From assembly GCF_017303155.1 (NCBI RefSeq), contig NZ_JAEKJR010000002.1, positions 1,426,001 to 1,490,000 on the forward strand: a stretch of 64,000 nt of DNA. The letters run 5' to 3'. The notes under the pieces were generated by a model that made no database searches, was not told where the DNA came from, and worked only from the letters and a program-made list of their open reading frames with translations. This stretch comes from Microbulbifer salipaludis. GTDB taxonomy: Bacteria; Pseudomonadota; Gammaproteobacteria; Pseudomonadales; Cellvibrionaceae. Each line of letters begins with the position of its first letter. Within the stretch, counting starts at the first letter, position 1. A program made the position numbers and the translations under genes. This document shows, piece after piece, positions 53,458-62,555 of the stretch.

Positions 53458-54072
53458 ATGTCGGACGACCAGCAGAAAAAAAATACGCGGCACAAAGAAG
53501 TCATGCAAAAGCAGAAAGCCAAGGTGGATGCCAATATCGCCGCGGCGGATACCGAGCGTGGTGTCGCAGTTCTGCTCACCGGTAACGGCAAGGGGAAGTC
53601 CAGTTCGGCGTTCGGCATGGTCATCCGTGCACTGGGATACGGTCACAAGGTGGGAGTCGTGCAGTTTATCAAAGGGGCGCAGCTCTCCGGTGAGGAACTC
53701 TATATCAGGAACCAGTGCCCACAGGTTACGCTTTACCAGATGGGCACCGGCTTTACCTGGGACACCCAGGACCGCACTGGCGACATCGCGGCAGCGGAAA
53801 AAACCTGGGCTGAAGCGCGCAAAATGCTCACCGATCCCGGCTACGACCTGGTGGTGCTGGACGAGCTCACTTACATGCTCGCGTACAAATACCTCGATGA
53901 ACAAATGGTGCTTGATGCAATCGCGCAGCGACCAATGGAGCAGAGTGTGGTCGTCACCGGACGTGGTGGCGGCAGTGCGTTGCAGGCAGTGATGGATACG
54001 GTGTCTGAAGTGAAAGACATCAAGCATGCGTTCAAGGCCGGCATCAAAGCCCGAAAAGGCGTGGACTACTAA
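53458..54072 (+). CDS. cobO: Cob(I)yrinic acid a,c-diamide adenosyltransferase (CobO/BtuR)
   Basis: Attaches the 5'-deoxyadenosyl ligand to cobalt of corrinoids using ATP. 204 residues from the ATG at 53458, with GAGG just upstream (E. coli BtuR 196). P-loop TGNGKGKSSSAFG at about residues 41-53. VVQFIKGA and DLVVLDELTYML are BtuR/CobO hallmarks. N-terminal ~30 residues are highly charged, as in E. coli. Follows btuB by 36 bases and precedes cobQ by 15. Confidence 0.96.
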   Translation: MSDDQQKKNTRHKEVMQKQKAKVDANIAAADTERGVAVLLTGNGKGKSSSAFGMVIRALGYGHKVGVVQFIKGAQLSGEELYIRNQCPQVTLYQMGTGFTWDTQDRTGDIAAAEKTWAEARKMLTDPGYDLVVLDELTYMLAYKYLDEQMVLDAIAQRPMEQSVVVTGRGGGSALQAVMDTVSEVKDIKHAFKAGIKARKGVDY

Positions 54073-54087
54073 AAGGTTGAACCCACC

Positions 54088-55575
54088 ATGTCGGTATTGA
54101 TGGTTCAGGGCACCACATCGGATGCGGGTAAAAGTACGCTGGTGGCGGGGCTCGGGCGCTATTTCGCCCGTCGCGGTGTGCGGGTAGCGCCGTTCAAACC
54201 ACAAAACATGGCTCTGAACAGCGCGGTCACAGCCGATGGTGGCGAAATCGGCCGCGCCCAGGCACTGCAGGCGTTGGCCTGTGGGTTAGCACCGCACACG
54301 GATATGAACCCGGTGCTGCTCAAGCCGGCGTCGGATACGGGCGCGCAAGTAATTATCCAGGGCAGGGCGATTGGCAATATGCAGGCGCTGGATTACCACC
54401 ATTACAAAGTGACTGCGCAGAATGCGGTGCTCGATTCGTTCACCCGCTTGCAAGGTCAGTATGACCTGGTACTGGTCGAAGGCGCCGGCAGCCCGGCGGA
54501 AATCAATCTGCGCGAAAACGATATCGCCAACATGGGGTTCGCCGAGGCGGTGGATTGCCCGGTCATTCTGATAGCCGATATTGATCGCGGCGGGGTCTTC
54601 GCACACCTGGTCGGTACCCTTGAATTACTTTCCGCGAGCGAACGTGCCCGTGTGGTGGGTTTTGTGATTAACCGATTTCGCGGCGACCTGAAGCTGCTGC
54701 AGTCCGGGCTCGATTGGCTGGAGGACTACACCGGCAAACCCGTACTCGGTGTGCTGCCGTACCTGCACGATCTGTATCTCGATGCGGAAGACGCCATCAG
54801 CAGTCAGCAGCTAGCACCCGTGAATGCTAGCGATCGCGGGCTGAAAATTGTTGTGCCCGTTTTGCCCCGGATCAGCAATCACACGGATTTCGATGCGTTG
54901 CGGTTGCTTCCCAACGTCGACCTGCAGTTTGTCAGTGTGCGAGCGCCAGTCCCACCCTGTGACCTGATCATTCTCCCCGGCAGCAAAAATGTCCGTGCGG
55001 ATCTCGCTTTCCTGAAAGAGCACCACTGGCCTGCGCAACTGGAGCGGCACCTTCGCTATGGTGGCAAACTCATCGGTATCTGCGGCGGGATGCAGATGCT
55101 TGGGCGCGTGCTGCATGATCCCGAGGGTATTGAAGATACCGCCGGGAGTGAAGCGGGCCTCGGTTATCTTGATTTCTCCACCACGTTGCAGCCGGTCAAG
55201 GCGTTGGAAAATGTTGCCGGTACACTGCGGCTCACCGAGGGCGGGTCGCCGGTTGCAGTCAGCGGCTACGAAATTCACTGTGGCACGAGCGAAGGGCCGG
55301 CGCTGGAAAATCCGGCGCTGTGTCTGCGCGACGGCAATGGTGCTGCGAGACCTGATGGCGCCATCAGCGGCGATGGGCAGGTACTCGCTACCTACGTGCA
55401 CGGCCTGTTCGACGACCCGTCGGCACAGAGCGCGCTACTTCAGTGGTGTGGTGTTGTGGACGCCACGGCGGTGGATCTCGATGCACATCGGCAACAGCAA
55501 CTCGACCGTCTGGCGGATACCGTGGAAGCGTATCTCGACAAATCCTGGCTGGCACAGTTTGAGGCCACGCCGTGA
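54088..55575 (+). CDS. cobQ: Cobyric acid synthase (CobQ/CbiP)
   Basis: Glutamine- and ATP-dependent amidase adding four amides to adenosylcobyrinic acid a,c-diamide. 495 residues. N-terminal dethiobiotin-synthetase-like ATPase domain opens with [18 protein letters not shown] (P-loop). The C-terminal class I glutamine amidotransferase domain has nucleophile Cys332 in [10 protein letters not shown] and a late histidine in TYVHGLFDD. Presence of CobQ is notable because the neighbouring genes otherwise serve salvage and nucleotide-loop assembly. The stop overlaps the next start (GTGA). Confidence 0.95.
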   Translation: MSVLMVQGTTSDAGKSTLVAGLGRYFARRGVRVAPFKPQNMALNSAVTADGGEIGRAQALQALACGLAPHTDMNPVLLKPASDTGAQVIIQGRAIGNMQALDYHHYKVTAQNAVLDSFTRLQGQYDLVLVEGAGSPAEINLRENDIANMGFAEAVDCPVILIADIDRGGVFAHLVGTLELLSASERARVVGFVINRFRGDLKLLQSGLDWLEDYTGKPVLGVLPYLHDLYLDAEDAISSQQLAPVNASDRGLKIVVPVLPRISNHTDFDALRLLPNVDLQFVSVRAPVPPCDLIILPGSKNVRADLAFLKEHHWPAQLERHLRYGGKLIGICGGMQMLGRVLHDPEGIEDTAGSEAGLGYLDFSTTLQPVKALENVAGTLRLTEGGSPVAVSGYEIHCGTSEGPALENPALCLRDGNGAARPDGAISGDGQVLATYVHGLFDDPSAQSALLQWCGVVDATAVDLDAHRQQQLDRLADTVEAYLDKSWLAQFEATP

Positions 55576-56594
55576 CCACGGCACGTCTTCGCGCGCTGCG
55601 CGCTGCCTGGTCGCTGCTGCCACTACTGCTGGTGGCCAGCTTTCTGGTCGCGATCGCCATTGGGGCCGTTTCGCTGTCGCTGTCTGACGTGGTCAGTGCG
55701 CTCACTGGATTGGGGGAGGCCGGCCTGGCTACGGATATCGTCCAGGCCATACGCCTGCCGCGTGCCATATTGGCGGCGACCGTAGGCGCAACACTGGCGA
55801 TCTGTGGTGCCCTGTTGCAAGGACTATTTCGCAATCCGCTCGCGGATCCCTCGTTAATTGGTGTTACCGCCGGCGCGTCTTTCGGTGCGAGTCTCGCCAT
55901 CCTGCTCGGCGCATCCGTGGCGGCTGCATTCGGTAGTTTACCGGTGGTTTCCATCGCCGCCTTTTGTGGTGGCCTGATTGCCGTAGCGTTGGTCTACCAG
56001 GTGGCGCGGGGCATCAATGGGACTTCGGTGGCGACCATGCTGCTGATGGGCATCGCCGTGTCCGCGTTTTCGGCCAGCCTCACCGGGCTGATGGAGTACT
56101 TCGCGGATAATGAAATGCTGCGGCGTATCAGTTTGTGGCGGATGGGCGGGCTGGATGCGGCCAGCTACCCGCGCGCGTTGCTGATGCTACTGGTGCTGTG
56201 CGGCCTGCTTGCGACCATGTTTCGTTTTGGCCCCGCGCTCAATGTTCTGCTGCTGGGCGAGTCCCAGGCCCGGCATCTTGGGGTTGATGTGGAGCGGGTG
56301 AAAACGGGCCTCATTGTGCTGGTCGCCGCAGGTGTCGGCACCTCCGTGGCGGTGGCGGGTAGTATCGCCTTCGTCGGCCTGGTCGTGCCGCACATGGTGC
56401 GCCTGTGGGTAGGACCCGATCATCGCCAGCTGTTACCACTGTCGGCGCTGGCCGGCGCCGGGCTGCTGCTGGTGTCTGACACCCTGGCGCGTACCGTCAT
56501 CGCGCCGGTGGAAATCCCGGTGGGCCTGATTACCGCATTGATTGGTGTCCCGTTCTTTGTGTCGCTACTGCGCAAGAGCAGGGAGTCCCTGTAA
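55572..56594 (+). CDS. btuC: FecCD-family ABC transporter permease (BtuC-like)
   Basis: Inner-membrane permease of a B12/siderophore-type importer. 340 residues with about ten hydrophobic helices. Family blocks visible: [23 protein letters not shown] (core RLPRAILA), [19 protein letters not shown], and near the C-terminus [16 protein letters not shown], which couples to the ATPase. Start GTG at 55572 overlaps the cobQ stop; its own stop overlaps the btuD ATG. The corrinoid role is inferred from the cob genes on both sides. Confidence 0.9.
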   Translation: MTTARLRALRAAWSLLPLLLVASFLVAIAIGAVSLSLSDVVSALTGLGEAGLATDIVQAIRLPRAILAATVGATLAICGALLQGLFRNPLADPSLIGVTAGASFGASLAILLGASVAAAFGSLPVVSIAAFCGGLIAVALVYQVARGINGTSVATMLLMGIAVSAFSASLTGLMEYFADNEMLRRISLWRMGGLDAASYPRALLMLLVLCGLLATMFRFGPALNVLLLGESQARHLGVDVERVKTGLIVLVAAGVGTSVAVAGSIAFVGLVVPHMVRLWVGPDHRQLLPLSALAGAGLLLVSDTLARTVIAPVEIPVGLITALIGVPFFVSLLRKSRESL

Positions 56595-57376
56595 TGTCCA
56601 TGTTGCAGGCAAATGGTGTGACCGTCTGCGTCGACCGGCGTGCGCTGATCAGCGCTATCGACTTTGAAATCGCGGCCGGGGAACTGGTGTGTATCATTGG
56701 CCCCAACGGTGCCGGTAAATCGACCTTGCTCAGGGCACTGTGTGGCGAGGCATCCCTGGCGGCGGGACAGGTGTCCTTCAAGGGCGAGCCCATCAGCGGT
56801 TATTCGCCCCAGCGCCGTGCCCGCCAACTGGCCGTTCTCCCGCAGCACAATCCACTTTCGTTCGCATTCACCGGTTTTGAACTGGTGGCCCTTGCGCGCA
56901 ATCCGCACGGCACCGGCATTGTCCGCGACCGGGAAATTTGCCAGCAAGCCATGGCTGCGCTGGATGTCACCCATCTGGCCGAACGACTGTACCCGACACT
57001 CTCCGGCGGTGAGCAGCAACGCTTGCAGCTCGCGCGGGTAATGGCCCAGATCTGGAGCGGGGAGGAAGAGGGCGACCGACTGCTGTTGCTGGATGAGCCG
57101 GCAACCAGCCTCGATATTGCCCACCAGTACGAAATGATGAAAGCGGTGCGCGCCTTTGCGCGCAGTGGTGTGGCGGTGGTGATGACGGTGCACGACCTCG
57201 CTCTGGCCAGTGGCTATAGCGATCGGATTCTCGCACTCAAGGACGGGCACAGTATGGCTTACGGCGATGCGCATTCCGTATTGACCGCGGAAAACATGCA
57301 AGCGCTCTACGGCTACGGTGTCACCGTGGTGCCACACCCGGTTACCGGTAAACCTCTGGTGTTGGCAGATGAATAA
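56594..57376 (+). CDS. btuD: ABC transporter ATP-binding protein (BtuD-like)
   Basis: 260-residue ATPase of the iron-siderophore/B12 importer class. Walker A IGPNGAGKSTLLRALCG at about residues 35-51. Signature LSGGEQQRLQLARVMA near 136-151. Walker B LLLLDEPATSLD follows, and the switch histidine is in MTVHDLALA. Coupled by a TAATG overlap to the permease and by an eight-base overlap to cobU. With the permease and the binding protein at 60.4 kb it would form a complete importer. Confidence 0.92.
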   Translation: MSMLQANGVTVCVDRRALISAIDFEIAAGELVCIIGPNGAGKSTLLRALCGEASLAAGQVSFKGEPISGYSPQRRARQLAVLPQHNPLSFAFTGFELVALARNPHGTGIVRDREICQQAMAALDVTHLAERLYPTLSGGEQQRLQLARVMAQIWSGEEEGDRLLLLDEPATSLDIAHQYEMMKAVRAFARSGVAVVMTVHDLALASGYSDRILALKDGHSMAYGDAHSVLTAENMQALYGYGVTVVPHPVTGKPLVLADE

Positions 57377-57944
57377 GACCCATGCAGGCTTGCACCTCGT
57401 ACTTGGTGGCGCGCGCAGCGGCAAAAGCCGGCTGGCCCAGCAGCACGCGGAGCAATGGTTACAGCAGGCGCAGGGATTGGCGCAAACGCAGGTTTTGCCA
57501 GCGAAGCCGCCATCAACCCGACTGGTTTATGTGGCAACGGCCACCGCCGGCGACGATGAAATGTCGTCCCGTATCGCGCAGCACCGCGCCGACCGCGATG
57601 AGCGCTGGCAGACCATTGAAGTACCCATCGCACTGGCGGAGACGCTCGCCAGTATCGCCGACAGCCGTTGTGTGCTCGTAGACTGCCTGACGCTATGGCT
57701 GAGTAATTGTCTGCATCAGGGCGCCTGGGCACGTGAGCGCCAGGCACTGCTGCAGTATCTCGATACGCGATCGCGCAGCGCGCCACTGATCATGGTCAGC
57801 AATGAAGTAGGCTCGGGCATCGTGCCTCTCGGGCAGCTCTCCCGCGAATTTGTCGATGCCGCCGGCTGGCTGCATCAGGCACTGGCTGCGCGGGCCGAAA
57901 GCGTCACCCTTGCCATTGCCGGGTTGCCGCTAAAAGTAAAATGA
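57369..57944 (+). CDS. cobU: Bifunctional adenosylcobinamide kinase / guanylyltransferase (CobU/CobP)
   Basis: Phosphorylates adenosylcobinamide and then makes AdoCbi-GDP, activating it for nucleotide-loop assembly. 191 residues from the ATG at 57369, which overlaps the btuD stop (E. coli CobU 181). P-loop LVLGGARSGKSRLAQ at residues 10-24. RLVYVATATAGDDEMSSRI (core YVATA) with the nearby HRADR holds the guanylylated histidine. The VSNEVGSGIVP motif is diagnostic. Followed 24 bases later by cobT. Confidence 0.96.
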   Translation: MNKTHAGLHLVLGGARSGKSRLAQQHAEQWLQQAQGLAQTQVLPAKPPSTRLVYVATATAGDDEMSSRIAQHRADRDERWQTIEVPIALAETLASIADSRCVLVDCLTLWLSNCLHQGAWARERQALLQYLDTRSRSAPLIMVSNEVGSGIVPLGQLSREFVDAAGWLHQALAARAESVTLAIAGLPLKVK

Positions 57945-57968
57945 CGTGAGCTGGAGAAGTACATCGCA

Positions 57969-59009
57969 ATGTCACAAGAATTGAAATGGCTCCATGAACC
58001 GGCGCCGGTGCCTGATGAGGCCGCACGCCGTGCAGCGTTGGCACGGCAGGCGCAACTGATCAAGCCACCGGGTGCGCTGGGCCGGCTAGAAACCCTTGCC
58101 GTGGATTTTGCCGGATATCAGGGCAGGGCACAGCCGCAGCTGAACCATCTGGCTGTGCGCGTGTTCGGCGCCGACCACGGCATCGCCCAGCGCGGTACGT
58201 CGCGGTTCCCACAAGCGGTAACGTCGGTGATGTTGCGCATGTTCTGTGAGGGCGGTGCCGCCATCAATGTATTGAGCCGTGAACATGATGCGGACTTTGC
58301 CGCGATCAATCTGGGTTGTGTGGTTCCCGCGCACCACCCGGATCTTATTGATGAGGTCATTGCCCCCTCTACCGCAGATTTTTCCCGCGAATCCGCCATG
58401 ACCGAGTCGCAATTACAGCGCGCCTTGCTGGCCGGGCAGCGTCAGGCGGTCGAGTGCGACTGCTTCGTGGGTGGTGACATGGGCATCGGCAACACCGCCT
58501 CTGCCGCGGCGATGTTCGCGGCGCTGTTCACGCTCGATGTTGCGGACATTACCGGGCGCGGTACGGGTATTGATGATGCGGCGCTGAAGCACAAAATCGA
58601 GTTGATCGAATCGGCGCTGGAACTGCACCGCGAAGCACTGCATTCGCCGTTGGAAATCCTGCGCACTCTGGGCGGCTTTGAAATCGCAGCGCTCACGGGT
58701 GCTTTTATTGCCAGTGCGCAGCGGGGCACACCGGTACTGGTAGACGGTTTTATGGCAACCGCGGCGGCGGCCATCGCTGTGGCGGTGAACCCCAGCGTGA
58801 AGGCCTGGTTGCTGTTCGCGCATCGGTCGGATGAATCCGGGCATCAACTGGCCCTGGAGTGTCTGGGTGTGAAACCGTTGCTCAGCCTGAATATGCGGCT
58901 GGGGGAGGGCACCGGTGCGGTACTCGCTGTGAGTGTCATCAAGCAGGCACTCGCGTTGCACAACAGCATGCTTACCTTCAGCGAAGCGGGTATCCCGGTT
59001 GAGGATTGA
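57969..59009 (+). CDS. cobT: Nicotinate-nucleotide--dimethylbenzimidazole phosphoribosyltransferase
   Basis: Activates the lower ligand base by making alpha-ribazole phosphate from nicotinate mononucleotide and DMB or another base. 346 residues. PPGALGRLETLAVDFA at the N-terminus, VFGADHGIAQRGTS, and CFVGGDMGIGNTASAA are conserved. The catalytic glutamate is in MRLGEGTGA (Glu313). The gene overlaps the cobC start by about 11 bases. Which base is attached depends on availability; a bluB homolog is not in the window. Confidence 0.97.
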   Translation: MSQELKWLHEPAPVPDEAARRAALARQAQLIKPPGALGRLETLAVDFAGYQGRAQPQLNHLAVRVFGADHGIAQRGTSRFPQAVTSVMLRMFCEGGAAINVLSREHDADFAAINLGCVVPAHHPDLIDEVIAPSTADFSRESAMTESQLQRALLAGQRQAVECDCFVGGDMGIGNTASAAAMFAALFTLDVADITGRGTGIDDAALKHKIELIESALELHREALHSPLEILRTLGGFEIAALTGAFIASAQRGTPVLVDGFMATAAAAIAVAVNPSVKAWLLFAHRSDESGHQLALECLGVKPLLSLNMRLGEGTGAVLAVSVIKQALALHNSMLTFSEAGIPVED

Positions 59010-59604
59010 TCTGCTGCGCCACGGCGCCTGCGTCGGCGGCCACATATTTCGCGGGCATGTTGATGTGCCATTGAGCGATGCGGGTTGGGAGCAAATGGAA
59101 ACGGGTCTGCTAATTTTCACCGCACCCTGGACCCGGATCATCAGCTCACCGCTGCAGCGCTGCCACAAATTTGCCGCGCAGGTGGGGCGCGACCGTGGCC
59201 TGCCGGTGCATACCGAGGCAGGCATCCGCGAGATCGGTTTTGGCGATTGGGAGAGGCAGCCTGTGGATCGTATCTGGCACGAGCAACGCGCGCTGTGCGA
59301 AGCCTGGAGCCGCGACCCGGAGCGCCATTCACCGCCGGGGGGAGAGCCTTTTGCGTCCTTCCGCACACGGGTGCTCGCTAGTATTGATGGACTGGCGAAA
59401 CGCTATGGCGATGAACCCCTGTTGCTGGTGACTCACGGCGGCGTGATCAAACTGCTGCTCACTACCGCGCACCAGTGGCAACCCGCTCGGATGATTGCCC
59501 TGACCGTGGGGTACGGCTTCGGTGCATCGCTGGAGTACAATCCATCGACTCGAAAATTTTCTATCCTTCATCCCCCGCAGAGCGCCTATGTCTACCCCGC
59601 GTAA
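58999..59604 (+). CDS. cobC: Alpha-ribazole phosphatase-like histidine phosphatase (CobC)
   Basis: Removes the phosphate in the last stage of nucleotide-loop assembly. 201 residues from a TTG at 58999; no ATG or GTG precedes the RHG motif closely. Catalytic RHG at residues 7-9 (LLRHGACVGG). The second conserved region IREIGFGDWERQPV follows, and the second active-site histidine lies in LLVTHGGVIKLLL. The family (phosphoglycerate-mutase-like) is broad, so the specific role rests on its place between cobT and cobS, which overlap it on both sides. Confidence 0.88.
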   Translation: MRIDLLRHGACVGGHIFRGHVDVPLSDAGWEQMETGLLIFTAPWTRIISSPLQRCHKFAAQVGRDRGLPVHTEAGIREIGFGDWERQPVDRIWHEQRALCEAWSRDPERHSPPGGEPFASFRTRVLASIDGLAKRYGDEPLLLVTHGGVIKLLLTTAHQWQPARMIALTVGYGFGASLEYNPSTRKFSILHPPQSAYVYPA

Positions 59605-60427
59605 TAGTGTTGTACACAGCGTAACTGGTTTCACGCAGCCGTTTCTGTATGCGCTGGTGTTCCTAACGCGCCTGCCCGTGGCCGGTCTGTTGCGGAACGT
59701 GGACGCGGAAACGGCGAAGAGATCCGTGTATTACTATCCGCTGGTAGGGCTGGTTGTCGGCGCCCTGTTGTGTGCGGCAACGTATTTTTTTTCGCCATTG
59801 CCCGCTCAATTGCAGGCGGCATTACTGCTGGGTTTCTGGGTATTAGTCACCGGTGCACTGCATCTTGATGGTCTCGCCGACTGCGCCGATGCCTACTTTG
59901 CCGGGCATAAATGCATGGACCCGGAGGAACGCCGCACGCGGATACTTGCCGTAATGCACGACCCCCATTGCGGTGCCATGGCAGTGATCGCACTGGTGAT
60001 TTTTTTGTTGGTGAAATTCGCGGTATTGAGCGCACTGCTTGAGTGGCTTGCCGCCACAGAGCAGGGGACTTGGATCTACCTGCCACTGCTACTGGCCCCG
60101 GTACTGGCCCGGACCGCGGCACTTTTTTTAATGAGTCTTTCCAGTTACGCACGCGCACAAGGCCTGGTGCCGCCCTCCAACTCCCAACGCAACCGCGAGC
60201 TGTTACCCGTCGCATTATTAGTAGCGGTTGCGGGCATTGCCCTGGCACCACTGCCGGTTGCAATCGGCTTGGCCGCTGTACTGCCTGCAGTCATTTTGCT
60301 GTGGCGCCAGCTATGGCAAAAACAAATCGGTGGCTACACCGGCGATTGCCTGGGTGGCCTGGTGGAAATCACCGAGTTGTCAGTGCTGCTGCTGTGGGTA
60401 GCACTAGCGGCCAACGGAATAGTCTGA
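59588..60427 (+). CDS. cobS: Adenosylcobinamide-GDP ribazoletransferase (CobS)
   Basis: Integral membrane cobalamin synthase joining AdoCbi-GDP and alpha-ribazole (phosphate). 279 residues from the ATG at 59588, overlapping cobC by 17 bases (E. coli 247). The metal-binding motif HLDGLADCADAYF has Asp94, Asp98 and Asp101. PHCGAMAVIAL and the late GGYTGDCLGGLVEITEL are diagnostic. Six or so hydrophobic helices surround them. Confidence 0.96.
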   Translation: MSTPRNSVVHSVTGFTQPFLYALVFLTRLPVAGLLRNVDAETAKRSVYYYPLVGLVVGALLCAATYFFSPLPAQLQAALLLGFWVLVTGALHLDGLADCADAYFAGHKCMDPEERRTRILAVMHDPHCGAMAVIALVIFLLVKFAVLSALLEWLAATEQGTWIYLPLLLAPVLARTAALFLMSLSSYARAQGLVPPSNSQRNRELLPVALLVAVAGIALAPLPVAIGLAAVLPAVILLWRQLWQKQIGGYTGDCLGGLVEITELSVLLLWVALAANGIV

Positions 60428-60437
60428 GTAACACACC

Positions 60438-61412
60438 ATGTATCACGCCATATCTAACACCATGCACCGCGCACAAAAACAGTCGGATATGCAGACCCTA
60501 TACGCTCGAATCTTCACTCTCCTGACAACGGTTGTCGCACTGGTCTGGGCCACAGCGGTAACCGCAGACAATCCTGTGCGCGTACAGGATGCGCAGGGGC
60601 ACTGGGTGGAGCTGGCGGCGCCGGCAGAGCGCGTTGTGGCGCTGGCCCCGCATATCGTGGAAAACTTTTACAGCGCGGGAGCAGGGCACACGTTAATCGC
60701 TGCGGTTAGCTACAGCAATTACCCGGAACAGGCCAAAGCGCTGCCACAGATCGGTAACTACAAGTCCGTCAGTTACGAGCGCCTGCTGGCATTAAAGCCG
60801 GACCTGATTGTTGCCTGGGGTTCCGGCAACGGCGATCAGATGGTGCAAAAGCTCCGGCGTTTGGGGTTTCAGGTATTTGTTACTGAATCCCGCACTCTTG
60901 AAGATATCCCGCGCAATGTGCGCCTGTTCGGTCAGCTGGCCGGTACCAGCGCGATCGCCGACCAGGCAGCGGCCCAGTGGTTTGCCCGGTTGAGCACGCT
61001 CAAGCGTGACCATGAGCAACAGGCGCCACTGAGCGTCTTTTACCAGGTATGGAACGATCCACTGCAAACCCTGAATGGCGAGCACCTGATCAGCGATGTG
61101 ATCCGAGCCTGTGGCGGCCGCAATACCTTTGCCGATGCTCTGGTGCTTGCGCCCAAAATCAGTATTGAGTCGGTGCTCGAGCGCAATCCCGACGTCATCA
61201 TCGCCAGTGGCATGGGCGAAACCCGCCCGGATTGGCTCAATGACTGGAAAGCGTATCCAGGCCTGAAAGCGGTCAGCAACGGCCATCTGTTCTTTGTGCC
61301 ACCAGACCTTATCCAACGCCACACATTCCGTGTGCTCGATGGTATGGAGATAATCTGTGACGATTTACGCAGGGTGCGGGCCAAATCGGCGCGTAGCGGT
61401 GCGCGGAGATGA
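60438..61412 (+). CDS. btuF: BtuF-like periplasmic corrinoid-binding protein
   Basis: Class III substrate-binding protein for the BtuCD importer. 324 residues from the first ATG; an ATG at 60489 gives a more usual signal peptide start (MQTLYARIFTLLTTVVALVWA, about 20 residues, cleaved near TAVTA). RVVALAPHIVENFYSAGAGH and LLALKPDLIVAWGSGN are the N-lobe blocks. The long backbone helix links to a C-lobe with DVIRACGGRNTF and NPDVIIASG. Sits 10 bases after cobS, last gene of the cobalamin cluster and the last gene of normal composition before an AT-rich segment. No clear terminator follows. Confidence 0.9.
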   Translation: MYHAISNTMHRAQKQSDMQTLYARIFTLLTTVVALVWATAVTADNPVRVQDAQGHWVELAAPAERVVALAPHIVENFYSAGAGHTLIAAVSYSNYPEQAKALPQIGNYKSVSYERLLALKPDLIVAWGSGNGDQMVQKLRRLGFQVFVTESRTLEDIPRNVRLFGQLAGTSAIADQAAAQWFARLSTLKRDHEQQAPLSVFYQVWNDPLQTLNGEHLISDVIRACGGRNTFADALVLAPKISIESVLERNPDVIIASGMGETRPDWLNDWKAYPGLKAVSNGHLFFVPPDLIQRHTFRVLDGMEIICDDLRRVRAKSARSGARR

Positions 61413-61778
61413 TGTAGATGGTGCAGACGGAGAGACACCGTAAACGCCTGCAATCTTTGTGGGCCGGCACCGCAGGCTCAAACCAGGAGGCGCTGGCCAC
61501 ACTGGGGAGTAGCCAGCACATACGAAACATCCGGATGTCTCAATATTATTAATTTAACAATGTATGCCGTTTCGAAAAGTGTTGCATTCTAACTTCGCAG
61601 CTAAAGCTCAAATATCCTGTGCTTATCCCGCTTAGAAACAGTCTTTATTAACTGCTCGTATGTTGCACTAAGAATTCCAATGTCTGTTGCAAATTTGGCT
61701 ATTTGACGAAGTTGAGAGAAATGTTGCGTAACAACTCGCTAACTTATTGATTTCTATGAACAAGTTCGGCTCGGATGT
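61413..61778. other. junction region, GC-rich chromosome to AT-rich island
   Basis: The first ~130 bases keep the GC-rich style of the cob cluster. They contain a 44-codon forward frame (61418-61552: starts MVQTERHRKRLQSLWAGTAG, ends SQYY) that may be the stub of a lost gene or chance. After about 61540 the sequence is AT-rich with many stops in all frames. Nothing functional recognised. No target-site repeat or att-like sequence identified by eye. Confidence 0.4.
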
Positions 61779-62111
61779 TTAAGCATGGCTGTAGGCTTCA
61801 GCCAATGCCAATCGCAACGCCCGCTCACAGCGCATCACCGTCGCTAAGACAGAAGGGTAGAACTGGCTATCACGAGTCTACGGCACTTACAACTCCAGAT
61901 CTCCCACTCGGGTAGGCATGCACCTGGGCTTGAATCCGTTGGCGTGGCCTCTATGCCCCCCTGAGCGCTTGTAGGCGGCGGCACCCAGGTACTCTATCAG
62001 CATCAGCTCGCTATGCAGCACTTCGAACGCTGACCCTAGGTCATCAAATCCCTGCTCGGACAGGATTTCAGCCATAGCGGTAATTGCGGTATTCTCATTG
62101 TCGCAAGTCAC
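61779..62111 (-). pseudogene. IS256-family transposase remnant with in-frame stops
   Basis: From a GTG at 62111, preceded by AAAGGAA, the first 74 codons resemble the N-terminus of Mutator/IS256-type transposases: EYLGAAAYKRSGGHRGHANG, then FKPRCMPTRVGDLEL. The similarity continues in the same frame past TAA and TAG codons: VP, stop, TRDSQFYPSVL and ERALRLALAEAY. Both stops fall where related transposases usually have glutamine (LQVPQTRD-like), so CAA to TAA and CAG to TAG transitions explain them. Similarity ends at about 61790. The DDE catalytic domain is missing, so this is a dead fragment. Confidence 0.75.
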
Positions 62112-62555
62112 GGTTATTTCCTTTAGGGTTTTACTTTGTTTGTCGACAATCAGTCTAACGGTGGCCTGCTCCTAAATCATTGTGCAGGCGAATTTACAGA
62201 ATGGATGGTGCACTACCCAATACGTTCTGAGCGCACAGTTATTAAAGCATTGTGTGGTTTTATGGAAGTATTTGCATGCTATTAATTTGTTGGCGCAACT
62301 GCCTCCTGAAGAATAGCGAAATAGTGATATTTGAACAGGCTCGATTGGGGTAAATGTTAGCCGGGGGCATGTTATTTTTTCTGGATAGTTCGCTTTGCGG
62401 AAGAGAAAATGTTCCTCTGATTTCTTTCGATATGCCCCTCCTGAAAAGATTGCAATTTGATTCGAACTCATATGTTCTTTGGATAAATAGCAGTCATAAT
62501 TTAATGCCGATTTTGATTCTAATTTACTACACCACGAATCTAAGGATTTTATTGA
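62112..62555. other. AT-rich intergenic region upstream of the ATPase gene
   Basis: 444 bases with no supported gene. The part next to the transposase remnant (to about 62210) is probably its leader and perhaps the left end of the insertion sequence; GAATTTACAGAATGGATGG near 62188-62206 has the look of an IS terminal repeat but no partner was found. The rest presumably carries the promoter of the following gene, with AAGGA at 62542-62546 just before its start. Confidence 0.4.

Noticed and set aside
61413..61540. second cobalamin riboswitch after btuF
   Set aside because: The region has some GC-rich hairpin potential but none of the conserved B12-box blocks.
61418..61552. 44-codon frame after btuF
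   Set aside because: Too short and without recognisable homology to call a gene; kept only as a note on the junction.
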